64,000 nt of DNA from positions 310,001 through 374,000 of the forward strand of contig NZ_JALGRP010000002.1 in assembly GCF_022815605.1 (NCBI RefSeq), given 5' to 3'. The stretch comes from Microbacterium sp. VKM Ac-2923 (lineage in GTDB: Bacteria; Actinomycetota; Actinomycetes; Actinomycetales; Microbacteriaceae). Below, one piece after another: positions 40,001 to 48,333 of the stretch. Within the stretch, counting starts at the first letter, position 1; each line of letters starts with the position of its first letter. The notes beneath the pieces were generated by a model. The model was not told the DNA's origin, did not search any database, and was given only the letters and a program-made list of their open reading frames with translations. A program made the position numbers and the translations under genes.

Positions 40001-40668
40001 CCCGGGAGCGACCGCTGATCGGCGACCGAGAAGGCACGGATCTGGTCGACCTCGTCGCCGAAGAACTCCACGCGGTAGGGGTGGTCGGCCACGGGCGGGA
40101 ACACGTCGAGGATGCCGCCGCGCACGGCGAACTCGCCGCGTCGCGACACCATGTCGACGCGGTGGTAGGCCAACTCGACCAAACGCGTCGTGACCGCCTC
40201 CAGCTCGTGTCCGCGACCGCCCACGACGAGCTGGACCGGCTGGACGTCTCCCAAGCCGGGGGCGAGCGGTTGCAGGGCGCTGCGCACCGAGGCTGTGACG
40301 ACCAGCGGCGCCTGGCCATCCCACGCCGCGATGCGACGGAGCACGTCGAGGCGGCGACCCACCGTCTCGGGGCTGGGGCTGAGGCGCTCGTGCGGCAGGG
40401 TCTCCCACGCGGGGAAGTGGAGCACATGGGCGCCGGGGAGAACGGCATCGATGGCCGGCCCCAGCGACTCGGCGCGACGGCCGGTCGGAGCGATCACCAG
40501 CACGGCGCCGGGCTCGCCCGCGGCGCGTCGCCGCTCGATGAGACCCGCGATGACGGGCACGTCGAGGCCATCGACGAGGGAGAGAGACAGGTCGGCGGAT
40601 GCCGCGGAAGCGGCCTCACGGTACGACTCAGCCTGCTCGAGGGCGCGAACGATCCCGGGAACTGTCAC
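37084..40668 (-). CDS. mfd: Transcription-repair coupling factor
   Basis: Superfamily 2 DNA translocase that removes stalled RNA polymerase and recruits UvrA, 1194 aa. In order it has a UvrB-like N-terminal module, a CarD-like polymerase-binding domain (GDVVVHATHGIGKFLEL near 495) and motor motifs LLSGDVGFGKTEVAVRAAF and DEEQRFG. The second helicase domain carries QLRGRVGRGRDRAYAYF, and a C-terminal TRCF domain completes it. The GTG at 40668 is chosen because TAAACT (40676-40681, reverse strand) lies 7 nt upstream. An ATG at 40698 would add 10 residues. Confidence 0.95.
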   Translation of the reverse strand: MTVPGIVRALEQAESYREAASAASADLSLSLVDGLDVPVIAGLIERRRAAGEPGAVLVIAPTGRRAESLGPAIDAVLPGAHVLHFPAWETLPHERLSPSPETVGRRLDVLRRIAAWDGQAPLVVTASVRSALQPLAPGLGDVQPVQLVVGGRGHELEAVTTRLVELAYHRVDMVSRRGEFAVRGGILDVFPPVADHPYRVEFFGDEVDQIRAFSVADQRSLPGEITDVTLVPSRELLLTAEVRARAAALRDAYPGLRQLLEKMSEGIPAEGMESLIPVLIDDLVTIVDYLPGGSAVALVDPERSLARATTLGDTNREFLEAAWSAATAGADTPVDLDSGDFVTLDDLHERASGRGGVWWQFSAFDSGAADAEDEGLVVGDDSAHRIKADSVPSFQGNVDGATAHVGQLLADGWSVVVTASGPGMVDRARDVLAERGIAARRVDDVRTPPEPGVAHVVCAPLERGFHLVEAKFAVITETEFYGRSVGGDNRGVKKLASRRRNVVDPLQLKPGDVVVHATHGIGKFLELTQREVSSGGRNAVKTTKEYLVLEYAPAKRGYPGDKLFVPTDQLDLLSKYVGGEAPTLSKMGGSDWAAAKGRARKAVRDIAVELVKLYSARMASKGYAFGPDTPWQRELEEAFPFAETMDQLQTIDEIKADMEKPIPMDRLLSGDVGFGKTEVAVRAAFKAIQEGKQVAMLVPTTLLVKQHLETFAERYAGFPVTVRPLSRFQSDKEAKATLAGLTDGTVDMVIGTHRILTEKVIFKDLGLMIIDEEQRFGVEHKDQLKKLKTNVDILAMSATPIPRTLEMAVTGIREMSTLATPPEDRHPILSYVGPRNDKQIAAAIRRELLREGQIFYVHNRVSSIQRVAAHLAEIVPEARIVVAHGQMGEHALEQVVDDFWERRADVLVSTTIIETGLDISNANTIIIDRADKYGLSQLHQLRGRVGRGRDRAYAYFLYDEMKPLSETAADRLETIAVNNDLGSGMQVALKDLELRGAGNLLGAEQAGHIAGVGFDLYLRMIGEAVSTFRGEDVDGPTELRLELPVDARLPEFYIDSERLRLEAYQKLSAAASATAKDDAIDLVVEELRDRYGEPPAEVEGLIAVARLRRRAAQAGLADVVAMGSNLRVAPANLADSMRVRLQRLYPKAKLVASGDAMVVPLPQDADDANLIAWVRQLLDALWPLPVEKESVPAS

Positions 40669-40752
40669 TCGGGAGAGTTTACGCGGGGGCTCCGACATCG
40701 GGCCGTCCGCGGAGGCAGGCGAGAACCCGACGACGTCTCGTAGGCTGACGGC

Positions 40753-41238
40753 ATGACCTCCCCGAGCGCCCCGAGCGGTCCGGTCTTCGCCGCGCCGCAC
40801 GTCGCGCCGCCGGTCGGGACGATGCTCGCTTCCCCGCAGCCCCGCCGTCGCGGGCGACCACTGGGGACGTGGGCGCTGCTCCTGTCGATCGTCGCCACGG
40901 TCCTGGCATCCGCCGTCGGGGGTTTTTCGGCGTTCCGGACGGCGCGCGGTGCGGGACCCGGACTCGAGGCCGTCACCTCCCGCACCCTCGATTGGCGCGT
41001 GCTGTCGCCGGTGCGCGACATCGTGCTGGTCGGCGAGATCGCCTTCTGGGCGGGCACGGTCATCGGAGTCGCCGCGCTCGTGCTCGGCATCGTCGCCACC
41101 GCACTCGGCTCCGGACGCGGGTCGGGCATCGCCGCCATCGTCGTCTCGGCGTTCGGACCGCTGGTGTTCGGGGGTCTGGTCGCCGCGGGGCTCGTCGCGG
41201 GACTGGCCACGATGCCTGTCGGAATCGCCCCGATCTGA
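40753..41238 (+). CDS. Hypothetical four-helix membrane protein
   Basis: A 161-aa protein of unrecognised family. It has a Pro-rich N-terminus of about 35 residues and hydrophobic segments at about 38-57, 93-117 and 124-150 (possibly split into two). TAGGCT at 40741-40746 lies 6 nt before the ATG, consistent with a leaderless mRNA. It is divergent from mfd and followed by a second small membrane protein. Confidence 0.75.
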   Translation: MTSPSAPSGPVFAAPHVAPPVGTMLASPQPRRRGRPLGTWALLLSIVATVLASAVGGFSAFRTARGAGPGLEAVTSRTLDWRVLSPVRDIVLVGEIAFWAGTVIGVAALVLGIVATALGSGRGSGIAAIVVSAFGPLVFGGLVAAGLVAGLATMPVGIAPI

Positions 41239-41393
41239 TCGTCGTCGGCGATGCGCTACCGCGCCGATGGGGCGCCCGTCCAGCCCCGCCGGTCTTGCGC
41301 AACCGCTTCTCTACACTCGCGGCAACGGGCACACCGTGCCCGCCATCCGCCGAACCGGGCACCCGCTGCCCGCCGACGACACAGGAGCATCCC

Positions 41394-41888
41394 GTGAGCA
41401 CCAACCCGCCGCCGCCGGAACCCTACAACCCGCCCCTCACGCGCAGCGAGGCCCACGCGGCGCCGGGCGGTTACGCCGCTCCCGCATACGCCCCCGGCCC
41501 CGCGGCTCCGGTGTCGAAGAAACTCGGCATCATCGCCTTCGTCGCCTCCCTCCTGGCCGTGGTCGTGGGCTCGATCCTGGCGTTCGTGGCCGGTCTGCAG
41601 ACCGGGAGCATCGCGCAGTACACCGACTCCTCAGGGCAGCTCGACACGAACGCGCTCCCGCCGGGAACCGAGCAGACCGCCGTCATGGTCGCCGTGCTGT
41701 CCGTCGGCGCGTTCGTCGTCTACGGCATCCTCGGTCTCTGGGGCTTCATCCAGGGCATCATCGCCGCGGTGAAGAACCGCGGCCGCGGGTGGGCGATCGC
41801 CGCGATCGTCATCGCCGTCCTCGGCGGAATCGTCGTCATCGCCGCGCTCGGCGTGGGTGCCGCCGTCGGCCTCGGCTCCGGCATGTGA
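41394..41888 (+). CDS. Small hydrophobic membrane protein, DUF4190-like
   Basis: A 164-aa protein with a Pro/Ala/Tyr-rich cytoplasmic N-terminus of about 42 residues and hydrophobic helices at about 45-66, 92-120 and 128-155. The Pro-rich tail followed by helices resembles DUF4190-type proteins of actinobacteria. The GTG start has AGGAG upstream. A very good intrinsic terminator follows. The function is unknown. Confidence 0.78.
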   Translation: MSTNPPPPEPYNPPLTRSEAHAAPGGYAAPAYAPGPAAPVSKKLGIIAFVASLLAVVVGSILAFVAGLQTGSIAQYTDSSGQLDTNALPPGTEQTAVMVAVLSVGAFVVYGILGLWGFIQGIIAAVKNRGRGWAIAAIVIAVLGGIVVIAALGVGAAVGLGSGM

Positions 41889-41899
41889 CACGCACGTCG

Positions 41900-41941
41900 C
41901 GAACGACCCCGTCCCTCGAGGGCGGGGTCGTTCGTCGTTTT
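41900..41941 (+). terminator. Intrinsic terminator with T-tract
   Basis: An 11-bp stem CGAACGACCCC / GGGGTCGTTCG at 41900-41934 is followed by TCGTTTTT. It is one of the few classic rho-independent terminators in the window. Confidence 0.85.
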
Positions 41942-42118
41942 TCGTTCCTGTGTCCGTCGGCCGAATGCCGGGCGTGTGGACGGCACCGGCGGCGGGTTCT
42001 CGGCACGGGAAGACGGTTGCCGGCGCAGGATCGGTGATCGGGGCGAAACGGTGATCAGATGAGAGGGCGGTGATCGGTGCGGGGCGGGTGACGGGCCGAC
42101 GGCCTCGGGAGGCGGTGG

Positions 42119-42703
42119 TCAGGCGCGGGGGGCGTGGAAGCGCTGCTGCGCGGCGACCAGGCCCTCATCGACGAGCAGCTCCACGGCATCCGCGGCATCC
42201 GAGACCAGGATGGGCAACGTCTGGCGCTCGGTCGCGCTGAACGGATCGAGCACCCAGTCGGCGGGATCCTGCCGACCCACGGGACGACCGATCCCCACCC
42301 GCACACGTGGGAAGTCGGCGGTACCGAGGGCTTTGGCGATGTCGCGCACCCCGTTGTGTCCACCGTGGCCGCCGCCGGTCTTGAGCTTGAGCGTGTCGTA
42401 GGGGATGTCGAGCTCGTCGTGGACGACGACGACGCGATCCGCCTCGACGCCGTAGAAGCGCGCGAGACCGGCGACGGGACCGCCCGAGACGTTCATGAAG
42501 CAGTTCAGCTTGGCGAGCACGAGCTTCGCCGATCCCGGCCGGAGCCAGGTCTCGACGACCCGCGCGTTGGCCTTGTGGGCGCGGAACGCCTCGCGCCGTC
42601 GGCCGGCGAGCTCGTCCATCACCATCTGGCCGACGTTGTGGCGGGTCGCCTCGTACCGCGGGCCGGGGTTGCCGAGACCGACGATGAGCCAGGTGTCTGC
42701 CAT
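42119..42703 (-). CDS. pth: Peptidyl-tRNA hydrolase
   Basis: Releases peptides from prematurely dissociated peptidyl-tRNA, 194 aa. Catalytic and binding motifs are [20 protein letters not shown] (active-site His near 21), [19 protein letters not shown] and [14 protein letters not shown]. The ATG at 42703 follows a GGGAAGG element about 10 nt upstream. It is downstream of rplY on the same strand; the rplY-pth order is conserved in bacteria. Confidence 0.96.
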   Translation of the reverse strand: MADTWLIVGLGNPGPRYEATRHNVGQMVMDELAGRRREAFRAHKANARVVETWLRPGSAKLVLAKLNCFMNVSGGPVAGLARFYGVEADRVVVVHDELDIPYDTLKLKTGGGHGGHNGVRDIAKALGTADFPRVRVGIGRPVGRQDPADWVLDPFSATERQTLPILVSDAADAVELLVDEGLVAAQQRFHAPRA

Positions 42704-42777
42704 GGCATCCATCCTTCCCGATGCGCGAACCCCGTCCGCACGCACGAGCCGGGCCGCGAAAGCCCGGGAGAAGAGAA

Positions 42778-42804
42778 CGAGGGGACGCGAGACGCGCCCC
42801 CTCG
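42778..42804 (-). terminator. Hairpin between rplY and pth
   Basis: A stem CGAGGGG(A)CGCG / CGCG(C)CCCCTCG lies 29 nt after the rplY stop. A second hairpin (CCGGGC/GCCCGG) follows at about 42750-42768. Together they may partly separate rplY from pth. Confidence 0.6.
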
Positions 42805-42832
42805 TGGTCGGCGAGCAGGAGCCCGCCGGGGA

Positions 42833-43459
42833 TTACTTGTCGTCGCCCTCGGCCTCTTCGGACTGCTCCTCGGCGACCTCGGCGTCGGCCTCGGCGATCT
42901 GCTCGTCGGCGGCGATGGTGTCGAGCGGCACCGAGACACCGATGATCAGGGTCTCGGGGTCGGTCACCAGAGTGGCGCCGGCGGGCAGCGTCAGGTCGGC
43001 GGCGGTGATCTGCGTGCCGTCCTCGGCACCCTCGACCGAGACCTCCACGTTCTGCGGAATGTGGGTGGCCTCGACCTCGAGCGACACGGTCGTGTTCTCG
43101 AGGTTGGCGATGGTGCCGGGGAAGGGCTCGCCGATGACCGTGACGGGCACGTCGACCTGGACCTTCTCGCCCTTGCGCACGACGATGAGGTCGATGTGCT
43201 CGATGATCTGGCGCACGGGGTCCTTCTGCACGTCCTTCACGAGCACGAGCTGACCCTTGCCCGCGATGTCGAGGTCGAGCAGCGCGTTGGCGCGACGGAT
43301 GAGCAGCGCGACCTGGTGGCCGGGCAGCGCGACGTGCTGGGGCTCGGTGCCGTGACCGTAGATCACGGCCGGGATCTTGCCCGCGGCGCGAAGGCGACGG
43401 GCGAAGCCCTTGCCGAAGTTCTCGCGGAGCTCCACGACGACCTTGTTGTCTTCCGACAT
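42833..43459 (-). CDS. rplY: 50S ribosomal protein L25 (general stress/CTC form)
   Basis: A 5S-rRNA-binding protein of the longer CTC type, 208 aa. The N-terminal L25 domain is about 1-95 (GKGFARRLRAAGKIPAVIYG), followed by the TL5-like beta domain and an acidic C-terminal tail of about 30 residues. The ATG at 43459 follows GAGGAGAAC. Confidence 0.95.
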   Translation of the reverse strand: MSEDNKVVVELRENFGKGFARRLRAAGKIPAVIYGHGTEPQHVALPGHQVALLIRRANALLDLDIAGKGQLVLVKDVQKDPVRQIIEHIDLIVVRKGEKVQVDVPVTVIGEPFPGTIANLENTTVSLEVEATHIPQNVEVSVEGAEDGTQITAADLTLPAGATLVTDPETLIIGVSVPLDTIAADEQIAEADAEVAEEQSEEAEGDDK

Positions 43460-43828
43460 GATGTTCTCCTCGCGAGCACGCGGCCCGCAGCTTGTGCGCG
43501 GACATGGCCCGCACCTGTGTGGTCTGGATTCGACTCGAACGCGAGCGCGTGAGGAAAGCCGGGGAGCCTGCATCACTGCGTCGATCACGGATCCCCCGTG
43601 CACCGGGCGGTGCGCGGCAATCCCTCGCCGAAGTTCCCCGGAAGTCTACCAGCGCTCACGCGGCCGTACGACCCGCGTCCCCGCCTGCTCAGGCCGGACG
43701 CGACGGCGACGGATCTCCGCAAGGCGCCGCGGCGACGCAGACGCGTGCGTCCGCCCCTTCGCGCGCGACAGGGTCCGGCGCGGCGCGACGGTAAGATCGA
43801 TGAGCCACACCGACCCCGGAGGATCATC

Positions 43829-43954
43829 ATGGACAGCGGCTTCTTCTCTCACGTCGTGCTCTGGGTCATCGGCGGCATCGCCACGATCGGCCTCGTCGGC
43901 ACGGTCGGCGCCCTCTTCTCGATGGGGCGCAACGCAGGCTACAAGAAGCACTGA
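43829..43954 (+). CDS. 41-aa membrane microprotein
   Basis: A short gene with a strong GGAGG RBS 7 nt before its ATG. The product starts MDSGFFSHVVLWVIGG, has one transmembrane helix at about 7-30 and ends GRNAGYKKH with a basic tail. TAAGAT at 43791-43796 may be its -10 box. The family is not recognised, and the function is unknown. Confidence 0.7.
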   Translation: MDSGFFSHVVLWVIGGIATIGLVGTVGALFSMGRNAGYKKH

Positions 43955-44088
43955 CCCTCGGCGTTCCGCCCCGATCAACGCCCGATCTAGGCCCGTCGAA
44001 CGGCCCACGGACGGCCTCGCCGGCGGGCAACGATGTCGCCGTGTCGAGCGTCGACGACATGGTGGTCCCGAGTCGTCGCGCTCGACGG

Positions 44089-45117
44089 TCAGGCGAACGA
44101 CAGGGCGACCTTCGACGACACGGACGAATCGGCAGCCGTCGCAAAGGCCGAGAGGGCGTCCGCGACCGGAATGACGTGCGTGATGATGCCCTCGACGTCG
44201 AGGGACCCGTCGGCGAGCGCCGCGATCACCTCGGCGAACTCGTCGCCGAAGCGGAACGACCCGACCAGGGTGAGTTCGCGCGTGATGGCGGTTGCGAGCG
44301 GGGCCGGCACTCCTCCCGCGGCTTGCAGGCCCAGCAGCACGACGGTGCCGCCGCGACGGGCGGTGGCGATGGCGGATGCCAGGCCGGGCGCCGTCCCGCT
44401 GGATTCGATCACGACGTCGGCGTGCAGCTGAGCGGTCGCCTGGTCGTCGCGCGCGTCGAGCGCTCGAGCTCCGCGCGCCTCCGCGAGCGAACGCGGAAGC
44501 TCATGCAGATCGGTGGCGATGACGTCGGCGGCGCCGCGATGACGGGCGACGGCGACGGCGAGCTGACCGATGGGCCCCGCGCCGATCACCGCGACCCGGC
44601 GTCCCGCGACGGCTCCCGCCTGGCTCACCGCGTGCCACGCGACGGCGGCGGGTTCCGCCAGGACGGCCACGCGCAGGTCGAGGCCCGGAGGGAGGGGGAA
44701 CAGCATGCGCGTGGGAAGGGCCACGCGCTCGGCGAAGCCACCCTGGGTGTGCGGCAGGTGCATGGCGGAGCCGAGGTAGGTCGAGGCTGGCGCGAGCTGG
44801 GGCCGATCCTCGGGCCAGGGCGTCACCCCGTCACCCCGAGGGGTGAGCGGGTGCACGGCCACCGGGGTTCCCACGCTCGGCCCGCTGCCGTCGGCCGCGG
44901 CTCGCACGACCGTCCCGGCCAGCTCGTGCCCGAGTACGAGCGGCTCGCGGAGGATCGACGCGCCGGCCGCTCCGTGGCGCCAGTAGTGCAGGTCGGAACC
45001 GCAGACGCCGCCGTAGGCGACGGCGATGACGGCCTCGTCGGCATCCGGGATCGGTTCGTCGATGTCTTCGACGCGCAGGTCGTCGGCGGCATGGGCCACC
45101 ACGGCGAAGTTGGTCAT
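44089..45117 (-). CDS. Zinc-type alcohol/L-idonate 5-dehydrogenase-like enzyme
   Basis: Medium-chain dehydrogenase, 342 aa, closest in pattern to IdnD. Catalytic zinc ligands are seen in GGVCGSDLHYW (Cys near 39), GHELAG (His-Glu) and LAEPAAVAW, with IGAGPIGQLAV as the NAD motif. The IdnD-like GSAMHLPHTQGGF is present. The four cysteines of the structural zinc lobe are absent (the stretch reads HPLTPRGDG and continues without Cys). It is last in an operon with an FAH hydrolase, SDR and MHS transporter, pointing to oxidation of a sugar acid or polyol. Confidence 0.88.
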   Translation of the reverse strand: MTNFAVVAHAADDLRVEDIDEPIPDADEAVIAVAYGGVCGSDLHYWRHGAAGASILREPLVLGHELAGTVVRAAADGSGPSVGTPVAVHPLTPRGDGVTPWPEDRPQLAPASTYLGSAMHLPHTQGGFAERVALPTRMLFPLPPGLDLRVAVLAEPAAVAWHAVSQAGAVAGRRVAVIGAGPIGQLAVAVARHRGAADVIATDLHELPRSLAEARGARALDARDDQATAQLHADVVIESSGTAPGLASAIATARRGGTVVLLGLQAAGGVPAPLATAITRELTLVGSFRFGDEFAEVIAALADGSLDVEGIITHVIPVADALSAFATAADSSVSSKVALSFA

Positions 45118-45126
45118 CGTCGCTCC

Positions 45127-45864
45127 TCAGGACGTGGGGGTCGACAGGCGCAGGTCGCCGATGACGACCTCGACCGTCTCTCCGGGGTGAACAGGCGCCT
45201 GCGAATGCGGGGCGCCCATCATGACCACGTCGCCGGGGCCGAGGGTCGTCCACCCCGCGACATAGGCAAGGCACTCGCGGGGGGTCATCGGCAGCCGGCC
45301 GGCGGAGGTCTCGGCGCGGGTGGCACCATCAGCGAGCAGGGCCATGGGCAGGTCGGCGTCGAGCGGGAGGGCGGTGTCGATCCACGGTCCGAGCGGGGTG
45401 TACCCCTCCCCCGACTTCGACTCGAAGTTGCGCGGATCCACCGCTGCCCGGTCGGGGCTGGACAGATCGTTCACCGCGGTGATCCCGAGCACGTACTCGT
45501 GGGCGTTCTCGGCCGTGAGTCCGGTCGTATCGCGCCCGATCACGACGGCCACCTCGGCCTCGGCCACGGTCTGGCCGGCATCGCGGCGCAACCGCACGGT
45601 GACGCCGGGACCCGTGACGGTGCGCGGACTCTTCAACCACGCCTGCACCGGAGACGCGTGGCCCGGCCCGTTCTGCGCGATGCCCACGACGACCGTCGGG
45701 GAGCACGGAGCGGCGAACTCGCCGTCGACGGGCTCGGCGGCATCCCGCGGCTCTTTCCCCTCCGCGAACGCGGCATAGGGGTCGTCGATGGGGATGAACG
45801 ACCCGTCGTCACCGACGCGCACGGTGGTGACGCCACCCGACGTGGACACTCGAGCGATGCGCAT
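45127..45864 (-). CDS. Fumarylacetoacetate hydrolase family protein
   Basis: A 245-aa FAH-fold hydrolase. It has VVVGIAQN near 60, metal ligands in EAEVAVVIG near 102 and the segment GITAVNDLSS. The signature KSGEGYTPLGPWI near 152 precedes a C-terminal PGDVVMMGAPHS. Members hydrolyse C-C bonds in diketo acids or act as hydratases/decarboxylases. The start ATG at 45864 overlaps the SDR stop. In a sugar-acid operon the likely substrate is a diketo-deoxy acid, which is an inference. Confidence 0.87.
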   Translation of the reverse strand: MRIARVSTSGGVTTVRVGDDGSFIPIDDPYAAFAEGKEPRDAAEPVDGEFAAPCSPTVVVGIAQNGPGHASPVQAWLKSPRTVTGPGVTVRLRRDAGQTVAEAEVAVVIGRDTTGLTAENAHEYVLGITAVNDLSSPDRAAVDPRNFESKSGEGYTPLGPWIDTALPLDADLPMALLADGATRAETSAGRLPMTPRECLAYVAGWTTLGPGDVVMMGAPHSQAPVHPGETVEVVIGDLRLSTPTS

Positions 45865-46631
45865 CACACCACCGCCGTCATTCCGCCGTCGACGAAGATC
45901 GTCTGACCGTTGACGAAGTCGCTCGCGGAGCTGGAGAGGAACACCAGCGTCCCCACCAGATCACTGGTGTCCCCCCATCGTCCCGCCGGGGTGCGCGTGC
46001 GCACCCACCTCGAGAACGTCTCGTCGTCGACGAGAGCTTGCGTGAGCTCGGTCGCGAAGTACCCTGGCGCGATGGCATTCGCCTGGATGCCGTGGGGTGC
46101 CAGATCGGCGCACAGCCCCTTCGACAGCATCGCGATGGCGCCCTTCGTCGCGCCGTAGGCCGCGATCGAGGGGCGGGCGAGCTGAGACTGCACGCTGCCG
46201 ATCTGCACGAGCTTTCCGGAACCGCGCGCGATCATGCCCCGCGCCACCCGACGCGACACGTAGAACGCGCTCGAGAGGTTCGTGCGGACCAGGTCGTCCC
46301 AGTCGGCGTCGGCGAACTCGGCGATGGGCGCCCGGCGCTGGACGCCGGCGTTGTTCACGACGACGTCCGGCACACCGTGGTCCCGTTCGATCCGGTCGAT
46401 GCCGGCGTCGACGGCGGCCGAGTCGCCGACGTCGAACGTCGAGACGTGAGCGGTCACGCCGGTCGCCGCGGTGATCTCGTCGGCGGCGCGGCCCGCGGTC
46501 GCGGCATCCCTCCCGTGCACGATGACCGTCGCGCCCGCCTCGGCGAGCCCCTGGGCGAGGGTGCGGCCGATGCCGCGGCTGGAGCCGGTCACGAGGGCGA
46601 GACGGCCGGCGAGGTCGAACGCGGCGCTCAT
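45864..46631 (-). CDS. SDR oxidoreductase, gluconate 5-dehydrogenase-like
   Basis: Short-chain dehydrogenase, 255 aa. It has the cofactor motif TGSSRGIG near 15-22, NNAG near 93, catalytic Ser in IGSVQSQ, and Tyr and Lys in AAYGATKGA. The C-terminal GQTIFVDGGM is present. The pattern is similar to IdnO/Ga5DH enzymes acting on 5-keto-gluconate-type acids. It is translationally coupled to the FAH gene downstream and overlaps the MHS transporter upstream by 4 nt. Confidence 0.88.
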   Translation of the reverse strand: MSAAFDLAGRLALVTGSSRGIGRTLAQGLAEAGATVIVHGRDAATAGRAADEITAATGVTAHVSTFDVGDSAAVDAGIDRIERDHGVPDVVVNNAGVQRRAPIAEFADADWDDLVRTNLSSAFYVSRRVARGMIARGSGKLVQIGSVQSQLARPSIAAYGATKGAIAMLSKGLCADLAPHGIQANAIAPGYFATELTQALVDDETFSRWVRTRTPAGRWGDTSDLVGTLVFLSSSASDFVNGQTIFVDGGMTAVV

Positions 46632-48037
46632 CGGATGGTCCGGACGGTGACGGTCGTGGCATCCACGCCCTCGCCGACCTCTTCGCGCGACACCTTGATG
46701 GCGTCGTCGGTGCGGGTGAGGTCGCGACGCAGGGTCTCGGGGACGAGGAACGTCGACGCGGTGGTGATGAGCGCGAGGGTCGCCATGTAGATCGCCAGCA
46801 GCAGCCAGTTCGCGTCGCTGACGGCGATGATGTACGCCCCCAGCACCCCCGCGAGGCCACCGGCGAGAACGGCCGAGAGCTCACGCGCCATGGCCACGCC
46901 GAGGTAGCGGTGACGGTTGCCGAACAGCTCCGGGAGCATGGCGCACTGCGGTCCGAGCATCGAATTGACCGCGACGCCGATGCCGATCGCGACGACGGCG
47001 ATGGTGATCGGGTAGCTGCCGAGCGACATCAGCCACCACGCCGGGAAGGTGAACACCAGCATGAACAGCGCACCCGCACGATAGACGGTGCGCCGGCCCA
47101 TGCGGTCGGACAGCGCTCCCGTGAGCGGCACCGAGAAGATACCGATCAGCGAACCGAGCGTGACACCCCAGGTGAGCAGGCTGCGGTCGGCCTGGCCCCC
47201 GACGGTGGCGACGAAGAACGTCAACGCGAGGGTGTTGAACATGTAGGAGCCGCCGTTCTCGGCCATGCGCAGGCCGATGCCGACGATGACACCCGGCAGA
47301 CCCCGGGTGAAGATGTCTCGAACTGGACGCTCAGCGATCTGCTCGCTCTTCTCGAGCTCGATGAAGGTCGGCGTCTCGCGCAGCCGTATGCGGATGAACA
47401 GCGCGAGCAGAATGAGCACGAACGAGGCGAGGAACGGCACGCGCCAGCCCCAGCTGAGCAGTTGGTCCTCGGGCAGCAGCGAGATCAGGCTGAAGACGAC
47501 GGCCGCGAGCAGGGTTCCCGCCTGGATGCCGATGAAGGGCAGCGCCGAGAAGAAACCGCGGCGCTTCACGGGCGCGTACTCGGCCATGAGCACCGTGGCA
47601 CCGGCCTGCTCGGCGCCGGCGCCGAAGCCCTGGAGCAGGCGCATGATCACGAGCAGAATCGGGGCGAGGATGCCGACCGCCTCGTAGGTGGGCAGCAGTC
47701 CGATGGCCGTCGACGCCCCGCCCATCAGCAGGATCGTGATGACGAGCACCCACTTGCGTCCGAGCTTGTCGCCGAGGACGCCGAAGAAGAGCCCGCCGAA
47801 CGGCCGGGCGAGGAATCCGACACCGTAGGTCGCGAACGCGGCCACCGTGGCGAGGGCGGGGTTGTCCTGCGAGAAGAACAGCACATTGAAGATCAACGCC
47901 GTCGATAGACCGTAGAGCGCGAAATCGAAGTACTCGAGCGCACTGCCGATGCTCGAGGCGAGCGTGGCGCGGCGCAGGTTCGCGGCGTATTCGGGGTCAT
48001 CCGTCGGCTGCGGCGTCGGTGTGGATGCAGTGGTCAC
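46628..48037 (-). CDS. MHS-type MFS transporter
   Basis: A 12-helix major facilitator of the metabolite:H+ symporter class (469 aa). It carries SALEYFDFALYG near 34, the A-motif region GDKLGRKWVL, and RLLQGFGAGAEQAG in helix 4/5. Relatives carry organic or sugar acids with protons. First gene of the catabolic operon. The GTG at 48037 is chosen because GAAGGAG lies 6 nt upstream; the ATG at 48043 abuts that RBS. The -35 box is embedded in a palindromic operator. Confidence 0.88.
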   Translation of the reverse strand: MTTASTPTPQPTDDPEYAANLRRATLASSIGSALEYFDFALYGLSTALIFNVLFFSQDNPALATVAAFATYGVGFLARPFGGLFFGVLGDKLGRKWVLVITILLMGGASTAIGLLPTYEAVGILAPILLVIMRLLQGFGAGAEQAGATVLMAEYAPVKRRGFFSALPFIGIQAGTLLAAVVFSLISLLPEDQLLSWGWRVPFLASFVLILLALFIRIRLRETPTFIELEKSEQIAERPVRDIFTRGLPGVIVGIGLRMAENGGSYMFNTLALTFFVATVGGQADRSLLTWGVTLGSLIGIFSVPLTGALSDRMGRRTVYRAGALFMLVFTFPAWWLMSLGSYPITIAVVAIGIGVAVNSMLGPQCAMLPELFGNRHRYLGVAMARELSAVLAGGLAGVLGAYIIAVSDANWLLLAIYMATLALITTASTFLVPETLRRDLTRTDDAIKVSREEVGEGVDATTVTVRTIR

Positions 48038-48077
48038 GGCCATCTCCTTCGATCGGCTTGCGTCTTGCGACGAGCCG

Positions 48078-48106
48078 ACTGTACCAACGGAGTGGACACA
48101 GTTCAA
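48078..48106 (-). promoter_or_regulatory. Promoter of the MHS-SDR-FAH-ADH operon
   Basis: On the reverse strand TTGAAC (48106-48101), a 17-nt spacer and TACAGT (48083-48078) make a strong sigma-A-like promoter. The -35 hexamer is one arm of the operator palindrome, so a bound protein would block polymerase. Confidence 0.7.
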
Positions 48107-48116
48107 TATGTTGAAC
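48101..48116. promoter_or_regulatory. Operator GTTCAA-TATG-TTGAAC
   Basis: A perfect 6-bp inverted repeat with a 4-nt spacer. A near-copy (GTTCAA-N4-TTGTCC) lies upstream of the dehydrogenase pair at 50301-50316. The encoded IclR regulator between the two sites is the best candidate to bind them. Confidence 0.7.
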
Positions 48117-48159
48117 AGGATTGACGAAGGCCGAGGGCGGGCACTCGTTGCGTCGGCGC

Positions 48160-48217
48160 GGAATCGGCCGTTCGGGGCGCAGCGGACGCGCCCCGAACGG
48201 CGAGATGCGCCCCGAAT
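48160..48217. repeat. CGCCCCGAA intergenic repeat, copy C (inverse)
   Basis: Read on the reverse strand this matches copies A and B near 18,300-18,550: TTCGGGGCG, then CTCGCCGTTCGGGGCG, then CGCCCCGAA. More CGCCCCGA half-sites follow at about 48253-48308. It lies in the gap between the MHS promoter and the IclR stop. Confidence 0.65.
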
Positions 48218-48333
48218 CCGAGCCTCGACACACCGGTCGACGGGCGCGGGATGCGCCCCGAAGCAGCGCGCCGCGGCGCGCGTCGACGCGCGCGAGAAGC
48301 GCCCCGACCCCGAGCCGTGAGCACCGACGCGCG

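Noticed and set aside
37141..40743. 1200-codon open frame on the + strand opposite mfd
   Set aside because: It is the antisense shadow of mfd. High GC at codon position 3 keeps the opposite frame open, the product has no recognisable domain, and there is no RBS.
48103..48324. 73-aa reverse-strand frame upstream of the MHS operon
   Set aside because: It runs through the copy C repeat and the operator, with no RBS; the peptide is repeat-derived.
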